NCBI RefSeq assembly: GCF_000189635.1
Contig: NW_002476414.1
Span: forward strand, 168,129-232,128
DNA: 64,000 bases
Reading direction: 5' to 3'
DNA from: Tetrahymena thermophila SB210
Taxonomy: Eukaryota > Ciliophora > Oligohymenophorea > Hymenostomatida > Tetrahymenidae
Both the position numbers and the translations under genes were made by a program. Shown piece by piece: positions 13,566-27,214 of the stretch (position 1 is the stretch's first letter; each line of letters begins with the position of its first letter). The notes under the pieces were generated by a model, which was not told the origin of the DNA, made no database searches, and saw nothing but the letters and a program-made list of their open reading frames with translations.

Positions 13566-15360
13566 TCATTCATCTTATTCTTTAAAATAAAATTTAATAA
13601 AAGCTTCTTATATGATTTCTTTTCTTAATATGTTAAGCTAATTTTGCCTTTTAAGACATGTTAAATATGCTAAAAGCGCGTGCTTTGGTTTATTAATTAA
13701 TTTATTATTGATTATTCTCAAATTAGTTCGAATATCTAAAACATTTGAAAAACATTTACTGTCAATCATAGAAAGTATTTATTTTTTTTCTTTTTCTTAA
13801 AGGCATATGTTGATTGGAAAAGCTCTATTTTAAGTATCAAATAAATATCTAAAAACTTAAACATTTAAACTACATAGTATTTTTATTAATTGCTTATTTG
13901 CACTTATAGTATCACATTCGCTTGATTAACTATTGAATTAGCATAATTAGTAGATGTTTTTTGTAGGTTATCTTAATATTAAATCTTATGTGTCAATATG
14001 TAAATTATGATCAAACAAAACTTTTTATTTGTTAATTTATTCCCTTTTAATGAAAAAATCATCATATTTTGTCTTAATATCTAGCTAGCTTTATTAATGA
14101 ATGTTAGCATATTTTAATATCTTTCTAACTTCTTTTAAAAAGTGCACCGATTTAACATCTAAAAAGATGAATTAAATGGCATTCTCATTAAAAACAGTAA
14201 ACAAATTTTCTAAAATATAATTTTATATTTTCATTTTATCAGAATTATATTCAATTTTTATAGAATTACCCTCTTAAACAAGATTAATAAATTTCTAGGG
14301 ATCTTCCTTTGAAAAAGCTTTGATTTTTAGCTAATTAATTGATTTTGCTTTTTCCTTATTTTCTTCGTGAAATAAATGTTCTAGCAGCTCATGCATCGTT
14401 TCATCATCAACATATAAATCGATTTAATTTGCAGAAAACATTTTGATCAGCCTAATAATGCAATAGCTAAAAGAAGAATTCTCATCTTGAATCAACGCAT
14501 GAAACTTAACCTTATTATAAGAGCAGTCAATTTTGAATTATTATTCATAGATTTTAATTTTCATTTAAGTTAATAGAATATTTTCTATACTAAGCACATT
14601 AGTTAAAGAGAAGTCAATCATATGATTTAAGTAATAACATAAATTGTCTATCACTTATTTGCTATCCTAGTTTGAACTATAGTCGTCGTTTAAGATCCTA
14701 AATGATACATTCACCTCAAATCTCTAATATACTAAATTTAATTTTCAATGATTATTACTAAAAATTTTAATATTGATTAAAAAATTGTAAAAAATTTCAT
14801 TTTATTAGACTGGATTAAGCTATTTCAAATCAAATATTTGATAATAAATTTGAAAAAAGAGACTATTAATTATAAAATAACTTAATAATGAAGCATAAAA
14901 TTAAAAAAAAAATAAAATATTTAGATTTAACATTTTTACCAATATAGTCGATGTAAATTATCCGATTTTCCAAATTATTAATTTTATCTTCTGCATTCAA
15001 ATAGTGTTGTACATTATTAATTATGTTATTATTTCTACTTAAAACTTGTTTTTGATTTAGCTTATAAGAATGCGAAATCAGAGTACCATCGTAATGCAAG
15101 CTGAGAATATTTTTAATCCTGATGTCAATTATTACATCAAATTTATTTAATTTAAATAATAAGTCTTTTAGCATTTGATTTATGTAGGAGTTGTCATAGT
15201 TATATTAAGATATATTATCTAAATCTAGCGATATATATTAAGCCTAGGTGTATCTGCTAAAAACTTGTTTTAACTATTGCTGACTCTTATCTGTCAAGAC
15301 TGCTTCGTATAAATCAGCTTTTATCTTAATTTGCTACTAATTTTAAACATTAACAATCAT
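13566..15360 (-). CDS. Hypothetical protein, 508 aa, three exons
   Basis: I do not recognise this gene. On the minus strand the exons are 14940-15360 (ATG at 15360), 14270-14731 and 13566-14209. Both introns are GT..AG and both junctions are phase 1. The total is 1527 nt, ending at TGA 13568-13566. The protein is mostly hydrophilic and helical in character, with segments such as HELLEHLFHEENKEKAK in the middle and a Lys/Gln-rich end. No signal peptide or clear membrane helix is visible. The intron 14732-14939 can be read through for a while without TGA, so a shorter alternative ending at 14830 is possible. The three-exon model is preferred because frame, splice sites and protein-like composition agree across all of it. 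Confidence 0.6.
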
Positions 15361-16315
15361 CTAATAGTTCTATAAAATGTTGTATACTTTATAAATTTGC
15401 TTTTTATAAGAATTTTTTATGCTCCTTTTAATTTGATAAATTAATAATTAACTAACTAACTAACTAATTAATAAATTAATAATTGGTTTGATTTAAATGT
15501 ATAATTAAGTGATTAAACCCAAATTCAAACATCTTTAGAAAATGTATCCAATCTGTTACTAATTTACATTTTTGAAATGACTATTTTTAAATTCATTTGA
15601 AATAAAACTATTTAGTAAAAATTAAATAAATAAATGTTGTATTTCTAAAGATTTTGTTTTATAATCATAGGTAGAATTTGGGTAACATATATATTTAGCA
15701 GATTTTTAAATTAATAACAAAATTAAAATAATTTTTAAATTTAGAGGATAAAAAAATTGAGTTGAAATAAAAAGAAATTACAATAGAAATATTTAAATTT
15801 TAAAAAACAATTAAATTTATTTTTTCATTAAACTTAATATTAAATAATTGATTGAGTTTATTTATACCCATTTTAGATTCTAACAAAAGAGCTAAAATTT
15901 TTAAAGCTTAATTCTTAATAAAGGAATAAAAATTATTGTTATTTCTGTAAAATAAAATATTTTGAAAGTTTTAATCAAATAAAAGTGATAAATTATTCTA
16001 AATAGTTATTGAATGAGTTGCATTTTTAAGGATACTTTTTGATTTGGATTAGATTTTGTAGATAAGATAACTAAATACATAAATAAATAAATGAAATTAT
16101 GTATAAATGAATATATGCATACATACATAGTTGTTAAATAAATTGAATTGATAAATTTTGAAACAAACATTGATTTATAATGAATGCTTTTAATTGAATC
16201 TTGAATTACTTAAAATTAAACTGTAATAACATTAATAATAAATCCATATAAAAAGTTATATATTAGAAGTAGCAAATTATAAATAGATATATAGATAGAT
16301 AGATAGTTTAATAAA
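15361..16315. other. Divergent intergenic region
   Basis: Lies between a minus-strand hypothetical gene and plus-strand CFAP206, so it should hold both promoters. It contains AACT/TAAC repeats near 15448-15470 and a short ATAG repeat just before the CFAP206 start (about 16286-16305). No exon was recognised. Confidence 0.5.
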
Positions 16316-19300
16316 ATGAATTAGCTAGAAGAAATAGTTAAATATGTTATTTATAAGTGCAGAGAAAACAATCATCCAGTAACTGAAACGCTTGCCGCTT
16401 TTGTTACCTAAACGATTTACAATCCAAGTAAAGTATTGAATAGAATAGATAATAGATTGATTTTAGTTTCATAAATGATTATAATCATCAATCATATTTA
16501 CTGAAAAAATAAAAAATATTTTTTAAATCAAGAAACTGACAGATTCTACTTGGAAGATAAATTGACTGCCTCTCAAGTTGATGAACTCAAAGCAACTGTT
16601 CTTTAAAAATTATCTCAAATAGATAAGCCAAACATGAAGACAATATAAATGCAAATATGTAATAAATTTATCAATTAATGCTATTAGCATCAAAAATAAT
16701 AGTTTTGACTACAATCATAGTAAAATGAGTGATAACAATAAAGCTATTAAATGAATGCGAATATTATTTTAATTTAGATGGATTATTAAATAGTTTTTAT
16801 TTGAAATATAGCTTATGACAGTGCTTACATTGAATCAGAAATACAAAGATAGGAGAGAATAAAGAATTAAAGTATTGAAACTGGTAAGTTAACAGATGAA
16901 GTTGTTTCTCTTGAAATTAAAAATGCTAAAGATTTTGAAGGTCTCACCGTACTATTTAAGAAAATATTTAATTTTTTGCTTTACAAGAATAAAGAACTTA
17001 TGTATGATGGAACTAATAAAACTGGTAATTAGGACTCTGAAAACTAAGCAACTTAATTTAACATTGAAAAGGAAGTTGCTGCAGGTCTTGAAAGTGTCAT
17101 TCCAAGAGCAGCTCTTGGACCTTTTGTTTCTCTAAATCCATCTGAAAAAGTGACTCAGTTAGTTGAATTATCTAATTTGGTTATTGGTATTCGTCTTTTC
17201 AACAAATGGATCCAAAAAGGTAAAACTCAAATAATAAATAAATTGAATGGAATTTATTTATTTGTTAAACAAAATAATCAAGCAAACAAACAAGCAAATA
17301 AATAAATAAATTTTTCAAAAAGATATTCAAGAGTAAAATGAAATTTAAAAAAAATAAAAATGCAAATTTAAATTTTAAAGATTTTTATTTTTGTTTGAAG
17401 CCAAACAAATATTTAAAATGAATGCAAATAAATAAAAAGGATTAATTTATTGGGCAAAAAAGAGGGAATTTAACAAATTGAATAATATTTAGAAAATAAA
17501 AAATGAAATTGATTATTTTGTAATTAAAAAGGTGGTATTGGCTTAGTTCCTTTCTAAGATTTACTTGAATATGAAGGAAGAGACTTAATTGAAAGAATTC
17601 GTTAAGAGGCATTTGAAGTAATTGAAAATTGTGATAACTATACTATATTCTTTTAGAATGTTGGTCCTGGAAAAATAAAAATAAGTGATGAACAATTTAA
17701 ATAATATAAAGATGAATTAACATTTTTAAGATAATATCTTTCATATATTCTTTCAATTTAAGAAGACGTAGATATATCTGAAAATAGCGTTGATTCTAAT
17801 TAAACAAGATATCTAAAAGAAATTAAAGATCTTGAAACACTTTTAAAGTAAAAGTCTTCAGCTCCTAAGGAGTAGGTATCAATAATATAAACCATATATA
17901 TTGATCGAGAGATGTATTTTAAATTTTAAAATATAGGTCTATCCCAAATTTGCTACTTTGGCTCAAGCTTATATTTAATTATTAGAAGAAAAGAAGCTTT
18001 GTTTAACAAGAGTTAAGTTATTCGAGTTACTCCAAGAAATGAGAAAAGGATTTAAGTTGACCCTACCCAGAAACTTAATTCTCACTGCAAAAAATATCAG
18101 CCAAGATCCATCTAATGAGGAATAAGTAGAAATTGAATATTCAGAAGACTGTGGTATCGAGCGTCTTCTTCCTAAAAATACTCCTGATTTTATGCAAACT
18201 CCTCTTGATTATTTAGGATTTTGCTTGTGGTCAATTGTAAAAAGAGATGGTTTATTGCTACCAGGTAAACCTGCTTTAGGTGTATTTAGGTAAAAATAAA
18301 TATTTCAACTCAATTAAAAAAATCAAATTATTTTAGATTGAAATTTAATTAAATTTTTTTTTTAATTTTAATTACAAATAAACATTTAAATTTATTTTAA
18401 GAATTTTTGAATTATTTAGAAATTTTTGTTTAATTTAATAAAACAATAAAATAAATAAAATTCTAAAATAAAACTCAAAAAAATTGTTACTTAATTTGCT
18501 GATAAAAAATTTTAGTAATGGCAAAATAAATAAAAAATATTCTTAAATTTATTAGATAATAATTAAAATTTGCTTTTTTTTGAATTATAATGATAATTTT
18601 TGTGCTTAAATAATATTCAATTTAAACTAGAAAATTGAATGCTAAATTAAAATAATAAAAATAATTGCTTATGTGTTTTAAGCAGAAGATAGATCTAATA
18701 TGTGTTTAAAATCAAAGTTATAAATTAATTATGAGATATTTTTACATTTATTTGGAACAAAAATTTATTTTAAAAATATTTAGATATAAGGATAAGAATT
18801 GCGTTTTCTCTGATGAAAAGAGCATAAATGAATTTTTAAGTGATCCTCAACAGTTTATTTAAGGTGTAATTAACTAATGCAGAAAGAATCCAGAATTAAT
18901 TCACTTACTTAGAATGGATGATTCATTTAAAAACGTTAACTTGAACATCTATGTGTCTGGTTAAGAAGGAGGACACTAACTTTCTAATAAATTGATGGTA
19001 GATAAAGGTATTGAAACTCCTCTTCACTTTGTTGAAAAGAGACTTGACCCTAACTACTGCTGGAACGAATGGGAACTCAGAAAAAAAGCTTTACAAATGG
19101 CTAATATTAGAAAAAGATAAACCAAAGCCTGCCAAACTATATTATCAAACTTTAAGGTAGATTCAGAAGCTCAAACCTATCTCCCCAAAGATAACGAAAC
19201 AAATACTGGTAAAACAGAGTGGGACATAAGAAAATTCGCAATAGAGCAAGCCAAGAAAAAGGGTATAATTGCTGGTACAGATAGAGCTCCATATCCTATT

Positions 19301-19348
19301 CATCCTAGAAACTACATAACTGGATTAAGAGACAAAGACACTAATTGA
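16316..19348 (+). CDS. CFAP206: Cilia- and flagella-associated protein 206 (CFAP206/FAP206)
   Basis: Axonemal protein. FAP206 is known in Tetrahymena as the adapter that docks radial spoke 2 and dynein c to the doublet microtubule. Exons: 16316-16427, 16533-16658, 16812-17219, 17532-17875, 17937-18289, 18784-19348. Phases agree at every junction and the sum is 1908 nt (635 aa), close to the roughly 620 aa of animal CFAP206. Family-like segments include the N-terminal VTETLAAFV, the middle VIPRAALGPF and GIRLFNKW, the DGLLLPGKPALGVF stretch near residue 440, and CWNEWELRKKALQMANIR near residue 545. The start is the first ATG after an AT-rich leader and yields the conserved N-terminus. TGA is the only stop. 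Its neighbours also have ciliary assignments. Confidence 0.88.
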
Positions 19349-20524
19349 ATTAATTTTATTTATTAGTTAAATTTACTTTAATATATTCCTTTCCAACTTT
19401 ATATCAGATATAATTTATTACCTTGAATTAATTTTTATTATAGACTAATCTATCTGTAATTATTTCAATTTAATTATTTTATTTAATCTAAAATGGATTT
19501 TTTAAAAATAAAAAGCATAAACAAATAAATAAATACAATTAAATTAAATTAAAAATTTTATATTTTGTTTATTTCTGAAATAATTAAAATTTATAAAAAT
19601 ACTTTATTGATATTTAATAATTCAAAATAAAAAACAAAATATTTTATTTTGAATTATTAAATTTTTATTTTAGAAGTACTAATTAATATTTATTTTGCTT
19701 AAAAGGTTTATTTTACTTTAGCTAAAACTGTTTTTCTTATATAAATAAAAGTTAAAATCATGTGAAATATGGATAAAATAAACAATTAAAAATAAATCAT
19801 TTAGTTTATGTTTTATTTAATACATATTTTTTGTATAGGTGAAATATTAATAGCTAAAAGGGTATTTTGGAAGAGTAAAAAGTTTTAAATTGAAAATAAA
19901 TAGTTAATTTTATTAATGAACTCTTAAAATTACTTCAGAATTTTATAATCAGTATTAAAATCATGCAAAAAATAAATAGCAAAACTAAGATATTCAGATT
20001 GATTTAATAAATGTTAAATTTAATATATTTTTTAATGAAAAATAAATGGCTAAGATGGAATTATTAAAACTGTAATCATAATGTTTAGCTTTATAAAATA
20101 TATATATAACAATAATATAAAATTACATACATATAAGATTTATAAATAATTGATTAGAATTAAATACTTTATCTGTGTATTAAAATATATTATTTAAATT
20201 TAGAAATAAAATACAAATAATATTTATTTAACTATAAAAGCTATAATAAGAAACAATAAATAATCATACTATTGTGTAATTAATAGATTAATATTATATG
20301 AAGTTTTTTTTTCTTTTTTGATAATAATAGTAAAAAACCATTCACTTCACTTATTATAATAAAGGAATTAAAGAGATAAAATTAAATTAATAAATTATTG
20401 TAATTTTGAGAGATATATAAATATTTAAGGTTGAAGTAATTTATTATAAATATACTAATTAATTTGCATAGAGCATATCTAGTACAAAAATATTAAATTT
20501 TAATTTTTTAATAACTAATTTTTC
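19349..20524. other. Convergent intergenic region
   Basis: Both flanking genes end here, so this holds two 3' flanks. It is extremely AT-rich with no open frame of protein-like composition. Confidence 0.5.
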
Positions 20525-20877
20525 TCATCTTTTAATAATTCTTTTTTTATTTTTAAGAGTGTCTTATACTTATTTCTGAAATTCTTCTACTCTAAACATT
20601 TATTTTTCTTTTTCAGCATCCTCAGCTTTTATCTTATATGCATCAACTAAAATTAAATAAAACAAAATAAAATTTAATTAATTACTTTTAAAAAAATTAA
20701 AAATTTCATTAAAAAAATAAATAATTTATTTATTTGTATACGCATTCCAATTAAATCTTAATCAAGAGGCTTTCCTCCAATGTTAGAAAGAGATAAATAA
20801 GACTCTTCTGCATATTTTTGTTTTCTTTAATCTGAGTACTGTTTTGTATTAAAAATAAAGTGATATTAAGAAAATAA

Positions 20878-20912
<35 letters not shown>

Positions 20913-22828
20913 AAATTCAAACAAATTTATTTAAAAATAGATTTGAAAGATATTTATTGATAGTTTTTGAATAAAATTACTCCTTGTTTTCCATTATTGA
21001 ATGCTTGATTTTATAATTGAAGTAAATCGTTAGTTCTTTTTTCTAAAATAGCCAAATATTAAATAATATTGCTTTCATCTATATCTTTGTAGTTAAATGG
21101 ACCATATTCTTCTCCTAGTTCCCTAGTATATTCTTCAGAATCACATCCAATTTTTTCGAAGACGACAGGAATTTACATTTTTAATTAATTAATATATAGC
21201 ATCAAACATTTATGTTCCATTTCTTAAGACTATCTTTTTCTCTTTATAATTTCTATTTATTTCTTTTTATTTTAAAGATAATTAGTTAGAATATATTTTT
21301 ATTAATAATGATGCTAAAAATTCTTAATAAATTTAAAGATTTTTACCTAAATGTCGAAACACTTTTAAACTTTTGGATCTTATTTGATTTGCTCAGGAAG
21401 TTTTTTGTATTTTTCAATTTCATCTTCAATTTCTTTCTTTTACTTTTCAAGCTATTCGCTTTCATCTCTAAGGGAGTTGATATATTAATAAATTGCATTC
21501 TTTTTATCTTCGTAATCTGCAAATGTATTTATGATTCTTCTTAAATATTCTTATTCTATTTGGTTTCTCTTTTTCTTATCTTCACTTTTAAAATCTACTT
21601 TTTCATTAAGACAAGATTCTACTAATAATGACAAGACTTCGTCATACTTATCTAATTCTTATTTTATTTATTCAAGATTGTGACCTCCATCTCCTCTTTT
21701 ATCATTTTTTTTATTCCCTTTACCAACTCCATGTTTTTCCATTAAAGCATCTTAAAATCCCTAAGTATGACTCTTAAAGAAATCACTTCCACTTTTCGAC
21801 CACTTTTTTTTACAAATTTTTTAATAAAAAAGTTAAAAATCGCTAAAAAAGTGTCTATAAATAATTATTTAGAAATATTAATTGAATAAAGCTTATTTGA
21901 AATGATTATTTATTACTGGTGATTGAGATTTCATTACAGAGCCATCAGCTCCTTTAATTCCAAACTTTTCTCTCTTTCTTTGGTCACGGTTTTCATCACC
22001 CAAAACATGATAAACACTCTGAAATTCTTTTTCGTATCTTTTCTTTTACAATTAATACTCTGACTAATGCTTGTAGAGAGTTTTGGCTCCTTCTTCAAAC
22101 ATTTTATCTTGGTTTCTAGCATTTTCAGACTGATCTGTAACGCTTTTTTTGGCATCTTAAATTCTTTTGCTAAGAATTTCTATTGAATTAGTAAATTAAT
22201 AGTTTAAAACAAAATTTAAATTATAAATTCAAGTTTTATTGATCAATTGATTTAATAAAACACATTTTTACTTTAGATTTGTTTGTAAAGGTTGATTTCT
22301 CTTCTTAATTTGTTAATATCTTCTTTCAAATCTCTATTTTATGAATCAGCATAATTGTATTTATTTCTAATATTATCGATTTTAAGATGCATAGCTTTCA
22401 TTTTTTTCTCTAAACGAATAGGGTTGTCGTCCTTTGGACTTCTCTTTTTTTCCATAATTTCTTTTCTCTTTTCCTCAAGGCGAATGCTAGCTTCCTTAAT
22501 TTCTTCATTCAATTATTCCTTATAATTAAATAAGAATATAAATTAATTGACTGATTATTTAAGTTACTAACATAGATTGTCAAAATCTAAATAACTTTAA
22601 TATTTATTTTATCATAAACAAAAGAAATCAATCAATTAATCAATATATAGATAGATTCTTTCTCATTTTATGTCATTCCAATACAAAATTATTTCATTAT
22701 CCCATAAAATTGCAAATTAATATTTTAATTACAAGTCTATCTCTTTCTATTTCCTTTTTTTGGCAATAAGTTTGTCCTGTTTCTTAAAGTTTTGCGATCT
22801 TTGAGTACATCATTGGATTGTTTATCAT
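20525..22828 (-). CDS. Outer dynein arm docking complex protein, CCDC63/CCDC114 (DC2)-like
   Basis: Coiled-coil protein of the type that anchors outer dynein arms to axonemal doublets. Exons on the minus strand: 22733-22828, 22272-22518, 21347-22179, 20981-21229, 20742-20838, 20525-20646. Phases agree and the sum is 1644 nt (547 aa). Family-like segments are the N-terminal coiled coil RLEKKMKAMHLKIDNIR followed by LKEDINKLRREINLYKQI (residues about 70-115), the central FADYEDKKNAIYQYINSLRD, and the C-terminal FEKIGCD and NIIQYLAILEKRTNDLL (residues about 415-465), which is the most diagnostic part. The start is uncertain: the frame is open upstream of 22828 and a further short 5' exon may exist. 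The acceptor at 21229 is also the least certain splice site. Confidence 0.72.
20876..20912. repeat. AAAT microsatellite in a DC2-like gene intron
   Basis: About nine uninterrupted AAAT/TAAA units, inside the intron between the exons at 20838 and 20981. It has no visible coding effect. Confidence 0.9.
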
Positions 22829-24507
22829 AGAGGATTAAAATTTGGAATCGCCAAGCTAATTTTTAAAAAAACAGTTATTGAAATAAACAAAATGGTAAAA
22901 ATTGTAATGAGTTTTATTTAAAATTGTAGATTAAGTTAAAAATTCTTTACTGTATTTTCCCTTTTTGTGGTTTTTAGCTCAGCTAATGATCTATTAGTTA
23001 TTTAAAATTTAAATCATAGTAAAAGCAACAATTTACAATAATGAAAATAAAAAATTACCTCTACTTATCAGTTAACTTCATAATAAATCTTTATTATAAT
23101 TTTATTTAGTGAGGTATCTAATTGCTTTAGATATATTTAATTTCTATTTTAACTACCTACTATTATAATTTATTTTACAGTCTTTGTAGAGCTTATTTGT
23201 TAGCTAACAATCTTTTTTGATATCCTTAAAAAATCTAAATATGATATTAATGCTAATTAATTACTAATATTTAATTAACAAAACCTTTGAATTTCTTTTG
23301 TAAGTTTCTTTTTTTGCAAAGATAATTTAAAGAAAAATTTAGTTTAAGATTGACTTTATAAATTACTAAATGAAAAATAGTTTATAAAGTTATAAAATTT
23401 TACTATGTTTAATAAAACATAACACACATAATATTTCAAATTTATTCTACTTTGTTAAATATTTTAAAATAATTTTTCATCCAAATTAATAATTTAATTT
23501 CTTTTATTTATTAACTTTTTTGAACCACCATTAATTAATTAATTTAAAGGTAATTTTTTAATTTTAAATTAGTTTAAATAATAAATTTGTTTATCAATTA
23601 ATAAATCAATTTATTAATGTTCTTTTAGTTTTAAATTTAAATGATTTCTTTAATAATAAGCTATGTAAAAACATTGTATTTATTTCTAATCATTATATTT
23701 ATTTTTAGCTAAATTCTATTAAATGTGTTGATTTAAACTTATAAAATGTGTTTAAATAATGATAAATCTAAAGTAAATTTGATAACACTAATTGAAAATC
23801 GTGTTGTTTTCTTTTGATATTTATACTGAATTAATAAATTTAGCAGCTATTTATATAAATTTAAAAGCCAACAAAATTGCATAAAACAAATATTAATTTA
23901 AAAAACCTATGAAAAAATTTGTGTTTTTTAAGTTTTGAAACAATCAATTAATTTAGTAGTATCAATATTTATTTATTTACTTATAAGAATCAAAAATTAT
24001 ATATTTTAACAATGAAAAAAACAAATGCCACATAAATTAGAATGAAACAATTGATTAATATAGCAATCATTAAATGAATGAATATACTAATAATATATGA
24101 TATTATAGAGCTGAAAGTTAGTTAAATATTAATCATTAATTCATTCATTTAATTATATATGAGTGTATGTATGTATTTATTTATTAGTCATTTCAGAAGG
24201 AAAGAAACTAAGATAGTTATTTAATTAATTGATTAATAATAATAAAGGGAGCTGATTCTTTGAATATTTATAACTTAGATTTTAATAAAAATAACTACAA
24301 TAACAATAATAAAATATTGCGATTAAAGAAAGAACGGGATTGTATTTAGGATAAAGAGATTTAATTTTTATTTGAATAAAGTTATAGAAAGCGTATTTAT
24401 TGCTAATAATATTACAAGCTTGGTTAGATAGATAGTGTTATAAAATATTTTTAAACTCAAACAAATAATTTACAATTTGATAATATTTAATATATTATTA
24501 AGATAAT
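22829..24507. other. Divergent intergenic region upstream of two ciliary genes
   Basis: Separates the DC2-like gene (minus) from the FAM227-like gene (plus). A possible 5' exon of the former (ATG at 23081, donor at 23058) was seen but its phase does not join the next exon. The rest is AT-rich with no recognised exon. Confidence 0.45.
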
Positions 24508-26085
24508 ATGGATTCGCAATTTAACAAATAAGGGAATATTGGTAGCAGCAGATAGATTATTTAATCTAATTTGAATATTGGAGGATCTGCTAATATTAAT
24601 AATTTATTTAAAACACCTGGTGTTGGGGATGAAAACATGCAGGGAATGAATTTTTAGAAAGAAAACGGAGATGCTTTCATCACTGATCCAGCTATGATGG
24701 AGAAGAACTAATACAAAGATTTAGCTCGTTTAGGATTCTAAAAGAAAAAAGGACATATTTATAAAATTGAAGAGGCTGAGTTACCAACAAACTTTAACAG
24801 TATGTACACACCTCTTCCAGTTTAGGTGGAGTTTAAGCGTATAATTTCAAATATAATGAATGCTCGACACATCAAAAAATAAGAGGAGTGGGGCAAAGAC
24901 GGAATTACAGATTAAAATAATATAAACTATTAGCAAGCCCAATAATTTAATAACAATTAAACTTATTAAATGAATTCTGATGGAACTTTTAAAAAAGTTA
25001 AAAGGAGAGAAACAGAATATGATAAGTGGTTGAGATATTTATCTTTGGAGGAGAATGTAGCTATTGTAAGTGATTCTTTCTGGTACGCCATTAGCAAATT
25101 CTAAGAGAAAAGACTCAGTAAATTGCTAACTCCTGACGAGTTTAAAATAGAAGAAAAGAAATTCAAACAAATACAAGAAAGACTGCTAAATAGGATAGCT
25201 AGAAACTATGTCAACATTTTACTGTCTATTGAAAATAAGAATGATAACAACACATTTTTTAAGAAATATTTTGATATTATTGCTTAAGCAGTTTTTTACT
25301 CATTTTTCTATGCATTCCCAAAAAGTAGAAGTGAATTCGGAAATGAATTGAAGAGTGATTTGATTAATGAGTTTTCCTATCTTTTTACAGGTATTTAGAT
25401 CACTAATAGCTAAAAGTATTGGAGTTAGTGGAATTTGGATTTGGGAGCAGGTAATATCCTTGCAGAAGATAAAAAGGCAAAATAGAGTATCACATCTCAT
25501 CACCATGGATAACACAGTCACCAAGTTACTAACACTGGAGGTACTCATGGAGTGACACAGAGTGCTATGCAAACAGGCTCAAATACTGCAGGCAAGACTA
25601 ATTCGTTTAAGGAATCAAAATCTGATTCTCTAGCTCTTCCTTCTATCGGCAAAGAACTATCAAATACAAGAAATAAAAGGGTGTTAATGCCTATAAAATT
25701 CTCGCCTATCTTAGATAAGTATATCCACTCTTACAATTATCAAACAAAAAACTATGTCACAGGATTCAAAATGAAATTTACATAATATGATGCAAACAAA
25801 GAAGTAGTTGAATAAAAATTTAAATCTTATCTTGACTTAGCTGAAAAAATCAAGGAGAGGTCAGATGAAATGATCATTTAAAATAATATATCTACAAAAA
25901 AGATGAAAGATGAAATTAAGAAACTTAAGAATGAAACCATCAAGCATCACAGACGTCTAGAAAAAAGAAAACAAGAAGAACTAGAACGTGGTGCTCACGA
26001 ATATGCCAACTATTTAGTATCCATGTTAGACGCCGGGCTAGCTAGAGGAAATATAGGTGTTATAAACTAAAATCCTTTATCTTGA
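24508..26085 (+). CDS. FAM227-like protein (FWWh domain)
   Basis: Single-exon gene, 525 aa, with Gln written as TAA/TAG throughout and a TGA stop. A low-complexity Asn/Gln-rich N-terminus is followed by the conserved domain. The aromatic motif SDSFWYAISKF lies near residue 190, then RIARNYVNILLS, then the helical stretch AQAVFYSFFYAFPKSRSEF and a segment ending in LFTGIQ near residue 295. These match the order of segments I recall for FAM227A/B. The usual FWW is FWY here. A His/Gly/Ser-rich linker follows, then a Lys/Glu-rich coiled coil (residues about 430-500). FAM227 proteins occur in species with motile cilia but have no well-defined biochemical role. A ciliary function is inferred from family and neighbourhood. 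Confidence 0.72.
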
Positions 26086-27214
26086 TTTATTTATATCTTT
26101 CTTTCTTCTGCTTATTAAAATGTATTGACAAAATTTAAAAACCAGTAAAATCTATGAAAGTAGGTTAATAAATTTTATAAAATTATTTTCCAAGATTAAT
26201 GTTTAGAAATTAATATATCATTCATTCATTATCCTAAAAAATACAATTTCCATTTACTTTTTATTCAAGCTGTTTATTGATAAAAAATAATAAATAAATT
26301 TTTATGATTTAAATAATTTTATTAATAATGATTATTCTAATTTTTAATATTTTAAAAATAAATTTTAATTCACTTTAAAGAAAAATATTTTCTTTAAAAC
26401 TGTTTTAATACCTAGATTTTGCATGTAAATTAATTATTTCAAAAATATTTTATAAAAATTGATAATTTGAGTTGCTGAAAAAATTTTAATTTCTTAATTT
26501 CATCATTACATAAATTAAATAATCTTATTTTATATTAAAAATTAATTTTATTCATATTGCTAAATAAAAACTGAAAATTAGCTTTTATATATATAAATTA
26601 TTTTAAAATATTTCTTAGTTTTTAGATTTATTTAGAATCACAATTAATTTTTTAATTAAATTTTCACATAAAAATATAATTTTATCATTTAAATAATATG
26701 AAAAAATGAGTTTAAATAATAAAAATTAGTTTATTTAAAATATTTAAGTATTATTTATAATTATAAGATGAATTAATTGTATTTATATTTAAAAATTTTA
26801 AATTTACTTGTTGTGTGAAATAATTTATTTATAATGATGGATGAAGCAAATATCTTGTTTTTAAAAATTAAATAATAATAATAATAATAATAATGGTGAA
26901 TGTTCCTGATGATATATGTATTTGTTTATATGATGATTTGCTCATTTTTCTATTTATTAAGTATTACAAGGGCTAAAAATATTGAAAAATCTGTCAAATA
27001 AATAATATAATGAAATGAATGAATGAGTGACTAAGTGCTTGTTTTTTTTACTATTGTCTAAGCAATGTATTTTGCAAAAGCAAATGATAATTAAATTAAG
27101 ATTATATCTATTTGTATATCTCCTTTAATTTTTCAAAGTAGAAAAAATAAATTAACTAAATAAACAACCAAAAAATTATATAGAGCTACTTAATAAATAA
27201 ATAAAGCAACAAAA
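26086..27214. other. Intergenic region
   Basis: 3' flank of the FAM227-like gene and 5' flank of the next gene. It contains an AAT/ATA trinucleotide run near 26869-26893. No exon was recognised. Confidence 0.5.

Noticed and set aside
23059..23081. Short ATG exon as 5' exon of the DC2-like gene
   Set aside because: Its donor leaves phase 2, but the next exon requires phase 0; joining them brings a TGA. Kept only as a note.
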